From Nocardia altamirensis NBRC 108246 (GTDB lineage Bacteria > Actinomycetota > Actinomycetes > Mycobacteriales > Mycobacteriaceae): a DNA stretch of 47,599 nucleotides. How positions within the stretch are numbered: the first letter of the stretch is position 1; the number at the start of each line of letters is the position of its first letter. This document shows, piece after piece, positions 41,813 through 47,599 of the stretch. The stretch covers positions 1 through 47,599 of the forward strand of contig NZ_BDAY01000092.1 of NCBI RefSeq assembly GCF_001612685.1, written 5' to 3'. The notes beneath the pieces were generated by a model. That model was not told where the DNA came from. It saw only the letters and a list, made by a program, of their open reading frames with translations, and searched no databases. The translations under genes were made by a program, and so were the position numbers.

Positions 41813-42415
41813 TCACAACCCCGCTCGGCGTGCGTTGCTGAACGGCGCGATCTTGGCGAAGCTGTCGGCGATCTGGTCGACGATGCCGTACTCGAGCGCT
41901 TGCGCGGGCGTGAACCAGCGGTCACGGTCGCTGTCGGACTTGATCTCCTCGATCGAATGCCCGGTCTCGGCCGCCAGGATCTGCTCGGACTGCAGCTTCA
42001 TGTATTCCAGGTTCTCCGCCTGGATCGCGATGTCCATGGCCGTGCCGCCGATCCCGGCCGACGGCTGATGCATCATGATCCTGCTGTGCGCCAAGCTGAT
42101 TCGCTTGCCCTTGGTGCCGGATGCGAGCAGCACCTGCCCCATGCTCGCGGCGAATCCGACGGCGACGGTGACCACGTCGTTGGGCACCAGCTTCATCGTG
42201 TCGTAGATGGCAAGCCCGGCGAGCACGGATCCGCCGGGCGAGTTGATGTAGAGGACGATGTCGCGCTTGGCGTCCTCACTGGCGAGGAGCACCAGTTCGG
42301 TGCAGGCCCGTTCGGCCATCGCGTCGTCGACCTCGCCGGTCAGCAGGATCGTTCGATGGCGGAACAATCGGTCGGCTAGTTGGCCCCGGTAGTCCAGGTG
42401 CGATGTTTCGATCAT
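41813..42415 (-). CDS. clpP: ATP-dependent Clp protease proteolytic subunit, first of a pair
   Basis: The 200-residue peptidase has an intact triad: Ser91 in GFAASMGQVLL, His116 in MMHQPSAG and Asp165 in SDSDRDRWF. It differs clearly from its partner, as ClpP3/ClpP4-type pairs do. No clpX or tig gene lies nearby, so this is probably the conditional second clpP operon and not the essential clpP1P2. A palindrome matching the PopR operator stands 40 bases before the ATG. Confidence 0.93.
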   Translation of the reverse strand: MIETSHLDYRGQLADRLFRHRTILLTGEVDDAMAERACTELVLLASEDAKRDIVLYINSPGGSVLAGLAIYDTMKLVPNDVVTVAVGFAASMGQVLLASGTKGKRISLAHSRIMMHQPSAGIGGTAMDIAIQAENLEYMKLQSEQILAAETGHSIEEIKSDSDRDRWFTPAQALEYGIVDQIADSFAKIAPFSNARRAGL

Positions 42416-42455
42416 GGTTCAGGTGTAGTGCCGATCGAGGGGCAGATGACGCTGT

Positions 42456-42472
42456 GTCTGCCGAGGGCAGAC
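42456..42472. promoter_or_regulatory. PopR-type operator GTCTGCC-GAG-GGCAGAC upstream of clpP
   Basis: A perfect 7-bp inverted repeat with a three-base centre, 40 bases before the clpP start. It contains TCTGCC-N3-GGCAGA, which is the motif I recall for Streptomyces PopR at clpP3clpP4. It also fits the core of the corynebacterial ClgR motif, GCYNANRGC. Confidence 0.65.
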
Positions 42473-42533
42473 GGCACCGGGACCACGGGTCATTCCACAC
42501 CGACTGACCGGTCTGAATTGCTACAGTGCCTGG

Positions 42534-43028
42534 ATGATCGACGGTGACGTGGCGCTGCGTCCGGCCCGCCCCGAGGACGTGACAGCGATCGCGGAAATCT
42601 GGTACGCGGGCTGGTGCGACGCCCACCTGGGCAACGTCCCCGACGAGCCGATCGCGGTCCGCCCGCGCGATTCCTTCGACACCCGTGCGGCCCAACGCAT
42701 CCCGGACACCACCGTAGCCACGGTGCGCGATGTCGTCGCCGGCTTCGTCATTGTCCTCGACGACGAGGTCGATCAGGTCTACGTTTCCGGCGACCACCGA
42801 GGCAGCGGCATCGCCGTCCGCCTGCTGGCCGCCGCCGAGCGGTGCGTCAACGCCAACGGCCACGACAAAGCCTGGCTCGCGGTCGTTCCTGGCAACACCC
42901 GTGCCCGCGCCTTCTACGCCCGCAACGGTTGGTCCGACGAGGGCTTGTTCGTCCACGATGCCCCCGGCCCGGCAGGCCCCGTCGACGTGCCGTGCCACCG
43001 CTACGTGAAGTTCGTCGCCGAAGCCTAA
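42534..43028 (+). CDS. GNAT-family N-acetyltransferase
   Basis: The 164-residue protein has the GNAT fold: VALRPARPEDVTAIAEIW at the start, the acetyl-CoA loop GDHRGSGIAVRLLAAAE (a R-G-x-G variant), and the final strand NTRARAFYARNGWSDEG. The substrate is unknown. Start at 42534; its stop overlaps the convergent gene's stop by four bases. Confidence 0.87.
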   Translation: MIDGDVALRPARPEDVTAIAEIWYAGWCDAHLGNVPDEPIAVRPRDSFDTRAAQRIPDTTVATVRDVVAGFVIVLDDEVDQVYVSGDHRGSGIAVRLLAAAERCVNANGHDKAWLAVVPGNTRARAFYARNGWSDEGLFVHDAPGPAGPVDVPCHRYVKFVAEA

Positions 43029-44203
43029 CGCTCGCCGAGCACCAGCGGGAACTCCGGTCTGCCGCCGAGCAGGAAGGCGCCTGCGGACTGGATCATCTGG
43101 TCCTGCGCGATGAGATGCGTTGTCATGGTGCTCATGTCGCGCAGCCAGCCGTCGAGCGGGCTCGCCTGGTAGACCGAATCGGTGCCGACCAGTTCACAGA
43201 GCCGGGCGACGATGCGCCGGCAGGCCCGATAGCAATGCGTGCGGGTCAGCAGCGTCTGGATCCGGATGTCCGCCGGAAGTTCGGCGAAGCGCTTGTCGTC
43301 CAAGGCATCCCAGAGGGTGCGCAGGCTGTCGACCACCGCGCCGCGCGCGACGACGTATTCCATCTCGCACTCGCCGAGAATGTATTGGGCCCGGTAGTTG
43401 TCCGCCCATTTCTGGCCGGTGGCCGCCACCACCTTGCCCGCGGCGAGCTCGCGGACGTGGTCGAGCGCGGCCCGCGCCGCACCGAGCGGGATGCCTGGCA
43501 TCGCCCTGGCCAGCGTCTCGGGTTGGGCGAGTTTGCCGGTGCTGCTTTTGGGTTCGTAGAGATCGAAGCAGTGCCGCTCGGGGACGAACAGATCCTCGAC
43601 CGCGTAGTCGTTGCTGCCGCTGCCGCGCAGACCGGTGCTGTCCCAGGTGTCGAAAACCTGGACCTGATCGCGGCGCATGAAGTACAACTTGGCGATCGGA
43701 GCGCCGTCATCGGTGGTCGCCATCCGTGCGCTGTCGTATACCAGCGCGCCGCCGACCACGAGGTCGGCGTGGTCGATGGCGCTGCCAAGTTTCCAGCGAC
43801 CGGTCAGCCGATATCCGCCGGGTACTCGCTCCGCGCGGCCGGCGGGGGCGATGAATCCCGCGGTGATCAGGTCCCGGGTCGGCATCAACTCTGCCAGCGC
43901 CTGCTCGTCGAGGAACCCGGCGTAGATGCCGGTGGCCGACCCGATCATCGCGCACCAGCCGGTGGCGGTGTCGCCATAGGCCAGCGCCTCCAACACCTCC
44001 ATCTGCTCCAGCGAGGTGAGTCCGGGCCCACCGAGCTCGGGGCTGAAAAACATGGCGTAGATGCCGATCTCACGCAGCCTGGCCACGATGTCGGCCGGAA
44101 GTCGGCGCGCCGCTTCGATTTCCGATCGTCGCTTGGCCAACTCGGGAGCGAAGGCGCGGGCCGCCTCCAGATACGCGGTGGACGACATCTTTTCCGCAGT
44201 CAT
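43025..44203 (-). CDS. Acyl-CoA dehydrogenase-like flavin monooxygenase
   Basis: The 392-residue protein has the Acyl-CoA_dh_2 arrangement of HsaA-type and other flavin-dependent hydroxylases: LPADIVARLREIGIYAMFFSPELGG at the start, then ALAYGDTATGWCAMIGSA, GFIAPAGRAERVPGGYRLTGRWKLGSA in the middle domain, and STGLRGSGSNDYAVEDLFVPE. The catalytic Glu of true dehydrogenases is not apparent. It probably uses reduced flavin supplied by a partner reductase, which is not in the window. Start at ATG 44203 (MTAEKMSS). Confidence 0.82.
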   Translation of the reverse strand: MTAEKMSSTAYLEAARAFAPELAKRRSEIEAARRLPADIVARLREIGIYAMFFSPELGGPGLTSLEQMEVLEALAYGDTATGWCAMIGSATGIYAGFLDEQALAELMPTRDLITAGFIAPAGRAERVPGGYRLTGRWKLGSAIDHADLVVGGALVYDSARMATTDDGAPIAKLYFMRRDQVQVFDTWDSTGLRGSGSNDYAVEDLFVPERHCFDLYEPKSSTGKLAQPETLARAMPGIPLGAARAALDHVRELAAGKVVAATGQKWADNYRAQYILGECEMEYVVARGAVVDSLRTLWDALDDKRFAELPADIRIQTLLTRTHCYRACRRIVARLCELVGTDSVYQASPLDGWLRDMSTMTTHLIAQDQMIQSAGAFLLGGRPEFPLVLGER

Positions 44204-44292
44204 CAGTCCACGATCGCCCCGGAACGCACACCCGGCAAGGTACGGTCCGCCAGCCGGACCAACTACCCGCACGAATCCGCACCGGATCTCGG

Positions 44293-45033
44293 CTACTCGT
44301 GTGCTCGTGCGGCGGCGTCCTGGAACTCCGGGTCGCCGGTGGCGATCATGCTGCCGAGCAAGGTCAGGGCGCGTTCGGAGGGAGAGCCGGGTTCGGCGTG
44401 GTAGGCGATGAGCATCTGACCGGGCGCGCCGTTCACCGCGAATGTCTCGTAGGACAGCGTAAATTCACCGACCATGGGGTTGGCGAACCGCTTGACGCCC
44501 GCAGTCTTCGCGCGAATATCGTGCCTGGCCCAGAGCTGGCGGAACTCCTCGCTCTTCAGCGACAACTCGCCGACCAGATCGGTCAGCCTCGGGTCGTCGA
44601 GGTCCGTGCCCGCACTGGCTCGCAGGCTGGCCACCGTCTCCGCGGCGTGCACCGACCAGTCCGGATACAGGCAGCGCGCCTCCGGGTCGAGAAACATCAT
44701 CCTGACCTGGTTGACCCCCGGCACCGAGCACGAATTCACCGCGACGGCAAGCGGATCGGCCACGAGCACGTCCAAGTGCCGACCGAGCACCAGCGCAGGA
44801 GTGTTCGGCCACGCGGCCATCAGCGTGGTCAATCCCCGGCTCGCCCGTTCGGGACGATGCGGCGCACGCCTGCGCCGCGCCACCGGCCTTGCCAGCTCGC
44901 GCAGATGCGCGGTGGCCTCGTCGTCGAGCGCGAACACCCGCGCCAACGCGGTCACCACCTGCTCGGACGGATGCTTGTCCCGCCCCTGCTCCAACCGCAC
45001 GTAATAGTCGGCGCTCATCCCGGCGAGGAGGGC
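44293..45033 (-). pseudogene. MmyB-type XRE regulator truncated by insertion of the serine-integrase element
   Basis: The remnant reads ALLAGMSADYYVRLEQGRD (HTH helix 2 onward), then an MmyB-type ligand domain (LVLGRHLDVLVADPLAVAV, FLDPEARCLYPDW and GELSLKSEEFRQLWARHD) to a normal stop. The conserved beginning of such proteins, ending RREEV before ALLAGMS, is missing, and the frame continues into element DNA at about 45034. The missing first part should lie at the other end of the element, beyond the window. The host gene is split and probably inactive unless restarted downstream. Confidence 0.85.
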
Positions 45034-45064
45034 TTTAAGCACTACATACGAGTAAACTGGGGTT
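45022..45064. other. Attachment junction (attL or attR) of the serine-integrase element
   Basis: Host regulator coding sequence is recognisable up to about 45033 (GCCCTCCTCGCCGGG read on the minus strand), and element sequence starts next to it. Only about 30 bases separate the junction from the integrase ATG, with a possible -10 box TAAACT at 45053-45058. This gives a nearly leaderless transcript, whose promoter straddles the junction. The exact crossover dinucleotide cannot be fixed from one end. Confidence 0.65.
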
Positions 45065-46795
45065 ATGACACGGACGAAGCGGCAAGATGACTTGGCTTGG
45101 TTGGTGGAGATCAATGCGATGCTGGCTGCTGAGGTGGCTGGGGTGGACCCGGCGTTGTGGGTGTATGGGTACGTGCGGATTTCGCGAGACGAGAAGGATC
45201 GCGCCGAGGGGACCCAGTTGCAGGCGAAGAATCAGGTGGCCTACGCCAAGCGCAAGGGTTTGCCGTTGGCGCAGATCTTTTGCGACAACGACATGTCCGG
45301 TGCCGACACCGAACGGCCGGGGTTGCGCAAGGTCCTGCCTTTGGTGTCGGCGGGTCCGTCGAAGAAGGTTCTTGCGCGTGATGTGGCGCGTTTGACCCGT
45401 GATTACGACTTGGGCAACGAGTTGATGAAGCTGGGCCGTGATCGCGAGGTGCGGTATGTGTTCGTCAAGGACACCGATTACGACCTGACTTCCGGAGCGG
45501 GCCGCAAGAATTTCATGGTGAAGGTGGCCGAAGCGGCGGAGTACCGCGAGACCAACACCGAGAACCTGTTGGATCGGATGAGCGAGGAAGCCGCCAAGGG
45601 TGTGATGCAGGGCGGTTCGCGCCGATTCGGATACGGCAAAGTTGTTGGCACGCACCCACTGTCGGGTGACGACATTCTTGATCGATGCGCGTTGCGCGAC
45701 AGCGAGGTTGCGGTGCTGTGTGAGGGCCGGGACCGGGTGATCAACGGCGAGTCCCAGACCGCGATCATCACCGATTGGAACGCACGCGGGATCACCACGT
45801 CCGAGGGTGCGTTGTGGGCGGTCGGCAAGTTGTCGCATCTGCTGTTGCTGGAAGCCTATGTGGCCTACGACTTGGGCGAGCATTCCGACGCCACGGGGGC
45901 GCGGTGTGAGTGCTTGAACAATCCGGAGGGCAACGGGATTCGCGTGCATGAGCGCACCGGGACGCGACATCGCGCACAGTGGCCCGCCGTCTTCACCCGC
46001 GACGAGCACGACGCGATGCGGGTGGGATTGCGAGCCCACTCCCGCGCGAAGAATCCCGACAAGCCGCGTCAGCGTAACGGCGAATACTGGATGACCGGCT
46101 TGGCCGAATGCGGCGGAACCTTCCCCGAAGGCAGCGAGCGCGCCGGGCAACCGTGTGGCGCGTCGCTGATCGGGTCGAAGCTCACCCGTGCCCGCAAGAA
46201 CGGGGTAACCGAGCAGCGCCGCTACATCTGCCGGGCCAAGGATTCGCGCAAGCAGGTGTGCGGATGCGGGAAGGTGTTCCGTGACGCGGGAGCGCTGGAG
46301 ATGTTCGTTGCCGAACAGGTGATAGCCGCCTACGAGGATCCGGAGATCCTGGCGCGCTTCGAACGGGGCAACGACAACACCGAACAGATCGCGGCGTTGC
46401 AGAAACGTATCGAGGTCACCGCCGGGAATCTGGACGCCGAGACCGACAAGCGCACCGCGATCCTGTCCGGGGCTGGAGACGAGTACGACTTGCGCGTGGT
46501 CGATCGCACCATCGCCGGACTCAAACAGTTGTTGAAAACCCTTCGTAGCGAGCAGGACTCGTTGCGCAGCGCCCAAGCGTTGGCGGTGCTGGCCGATATC
46601 GGCTCCACTCCGGGCGAGCTGCGGGCGGCATGGGAGACCAAAGGTTCGCGATGGCGGCACGAGGCCACGGCACGGCTGGTGGAGAAGGTGATCGTCAAAC
46701 CGGCCCAGGTGTATGCGGCCAAATGGGAAGACCAGAACGGCAAGACCTGGCGTTTCGATGAGCACTCGGTGGAAATCCAGTGGCGTGAACTCTGA
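45065..46795 (+). CDS. Large serine integrase (resolvase-type recombinase)
   Basis: The 576-residue protein has the resolvase catalytic domain with Ser40 in YVRISRDEKD, VAYAKRKGLPLAQIFCDNDMSG and the RDVARLTRDYD helix. A recombinase domain follows (GVMQGGSRRFGYGKV, then ITDWNARGITTSEGALW), with Cys pairs of a zinc ribbon (ECGGTF, QPCGA, YICRAKDS and VCGCGK) and a long coiled coil at about 435-520. It cuts attP and attB by a serine-linked staggered break and needs no host factors. About 33 residues precede the catalytic domain, more than usual. It sits at the junction and reads into the element. Confidence 0.93.
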   Translation: MTRTKRQDDLAWLVEINAMLAAEVAGVDPALWVYGYVRISRDEKDRAEGTQLQAKNQVAYAKRKGLPLAQIFCDNDMSGADTERPGLRKVLPLVSAGPSKKVLARDVARLTRDYDLGNELMKLGRDREVRYVFVKDTDYDLTSGAGRKNFMVKVAEAAEYRETNTENLLDRMSEEAAKGVMQGGSRRFGYGKVVGTHPLSGDDILDRCALRDSEVAVLCEGRDRVINGESQTAIITDWNARGITTSEGALWAVGKLSHLLLLEAYVAYDLGEHSDATGARCECLNNPEGNGIRVHERTGTRHRAQWPAVFTRDEHDAMRVGLRAHSRAKNPDKPRQRNGEYWMTGLAECGGTFPEGSERAGQPCGASLIGSKLTRARKNGVTEQRRYICRAKDSRKQVCGCGKVFRDAGALEMFVAEQVIAAYEDPEILARFERGNDNTEQIAALQKRIEVTAGNLDAETDKRTAILSGAGDEYDLRVVDRTIAGLKQLLKTLRSEQDSLRSAQALAVLADIGSTPGELRAAWETKGSRWRHEATARLVEKVIVKPAQVYAAKWEDQNGKTWRFDEHSVEIQWREL

Positions 46796-46805
46796 GCCTG
46801 GCGCG

Positions 46806-47120
46806 CTATCGGTCGCTCTCATCGGGCTGGCCGGGTTCGTGGTCGAGGGTATCGAAGGTGTGACGCAGGAACAGCGCCAACGATTCGATCACGGCCGGGT
46901 TGTCGATCCGGGGTGAAAGCCCTTGCCGCACCCTGGCTTCAGCGACTCGCCGCCGGGTTTGTTCGCTGGTCGGCCCTACCCGCATCCCGCGTGGCAGCCC
47001 CGAGGGTTGCTCGCCGTTGTCGGGGGCCGCGCGCGGTGATCGCTTCTCCTTCGCGCTGATGTGCGGTTGCCGATCGCGGGCGGTTCGGCGGGGCTTGCGG
47101 GGGCGGTTGTCGCGGGTCAT
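46806..47120 (-). CDS. Small basic hypothetical protein of the integrase element (104 aa)
   Basis: It starts MTRDNRPRKPRRTARD and is very basic in its first half. The C-terminal half has a helical block (GPTSEQTRRRVAEARVRQG, then PAVIESLALFLRHTFD) that could bind DNA or the integrase. No family recognised. It is convergent with the integrase, 10 bases from its stop. Its start overlaps the stop of an 18-codon leader by ATGA and it has only a weak ribosome binding site of its own, so it depends on that leader. Recombination directionality factors of serine integrases are often small genes of this kind; that is a guess here. Confidence 0.55.
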   Translation of the reverse strand: MTRDNRPRKPRRTARDRQPHISAKEKRSPRAAPDNGEQPSGLPRGMRVGPTSEQTRRRVAEARVRQGLSPRIDNPAVIESLALFLRHTFDTLDHEPGQPDESDR

Positions 47121-47173
47121 GCGACCACACCGGACCCACCGGCGTCCGCGCGCGCATTGCTGTCGGGTGACAT
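47117..47173 (-). CDS. Leader ORF (18 aa) coupled to the 104-residue gene
   Basis: MSPDSNARADAGGSGVVA follows a near-perfect ribosome binding site (AGAAGGAG, seven bases before the ATG). Its stop overlaps the next start as ATGA. It was too short for standard gene finding. The arrangement says that translation of the 104-residue protein is coupled to it. Confidence 0.5.
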   Translation of the reverse strand: MSPDSNARADAGGSGVVA

Positions 47174-47599
47174 GACTGAACTCCTTCTGTGATCGGCACG
47201 TCAGTCCCCGGCATGCATCGATTCCAGTATGCCTGTACATCGACAGTGCCGTCGTAGCCCGGATTGAGCACCCGAGGCTCCCACCGGTTCGTGCGGGCCG
47301 CGCCCGGTGGTCCCGCGCCCCCTTGCGCTCCGCCGCCGCGTCGGCGCGCGCCGGTTCCACCGGACTCCACTTCCCCCACTCCGCTCATGGGCGCTCACCC
47401 TGCGCACTCATCAGCTACCGCCCCTACACCCACCATCCACCCCCTCGCTCCTATCCCTCACCCGCGCACCCATTCTCACCCACCTACTCTCATACCCCAC
47501 CCCCGTATACCCTCACTGCGCAATGATCAGACATCTTGCATCTCGGGGTGGTATCGCCTCGAAAATCGTTGCGTTCCGATATCTTTAAGGTTTGCTTCC
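47174..47599. other. Gene-free stretch with a G-run-rich tract
   Basis: I find no convincing gene in this end of the window. The plus strand at about 47400-47510 has only eight G in 110 bases. Read on the minus strand it is a series of G-runs (GGGGG, GGGG, and several GGG) with short spacers, so it could fold as one or more G-quadruplexes. The last 75 bases are AT-richer and have no feature I can name. Confidence 0.5.

Noticed and set aside
45035..46822. A 595-codon frame opposite the serine integrase
   Set aside because: Antisense to a gene with clear catalytic and zinc-ribbon motifs; it is a shadow.
47201..47407. Minus-strand frames starting at 47360, 47388 and 47407
   Set aside because: They begin in the GC- and Arg-rich DNA without ribosome binding sites; the gene that begins at 47120, with its leader at 47173, has the better support.

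Overview
The window is high-GC actinomycete DNA. GTG and TTG starts are frequent, the one tRNA gene encodes no CCA, and the gene set is typical of the group: a DUF222/HNH protein, a Methyltransf_19 methyltransferase, an MpaB-type oxygenase, a two-gene FluC fluoride exporter, an AfsR-type regulator, paired ClpP genes and a large serine integrase. The genus is most likely Nocardia or a close relative; that is an inference from the protein families, not from a database match.

Layout. (1) 1-5052 is an accessory island beside the 3' end of tRNA-Ala(GGC). It starts with the end of an IS21-like element cut by the window, then a rearranged duplicate of island DNA and the remains of a tyrosine integrase. 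A leftward operon follows with three tiny overlapping genes, an acidic protein and a predicted PD-(D/E)xK nuclease. A divergent XRE regulator with a perfect palindrome before its start lies opposite. (2) 5247-13528 holds a DUF222/HNH protein with a damaged HNH motif, an array of about seven degenerate 100-bp hairpin repeats, a methyltransferase, a DsbA-like protein, phosphoglucomutase coupled to an MFS pump, and a fluC-DUF190-fluC operon. (3) 13590-34291 is ordinary chromosome: a secreted lipase, a TetR/MFS efflux pair, redox and hydrolase genes, a DUF2156 lipid-modifying protein with a tiny leader ORF, regulators and membrane proteins. (4) 34440-44203 holds a 1006-residue AfsR-like regulator, an EamA exporter, a PopR/ClgR-type regulator facing a two-gene clpP operon, a GNAT acetyltransferase and an acyl-CoA-dehydrogenase-like monooxygenase. 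(5) From about 45034 to the right edge a second mobile element begins: a large serine integrase interrupts an MmyB-type XRE regulator inside its helix-turn-helix. Only two small element genes and a G-run-rich tract are visible beyond it.

Regulatory logic can be read in several places. The TetR gene at 16677 and the MFS gene at 16558 each have a CGGAG-N7-CTCCG operator. A third, perfect copy sits before a methyltransferase gene 13.8 kb away, which suggests one regulon. The clpP pair has a palindrome matching the operator I recall for Streptomyces PopR, and a PopR-like gene lies next to it. The best candidates for something undescribed are the island nuclease operon, the hairpin repeat array and the serine-integrase element cut by the right edge.
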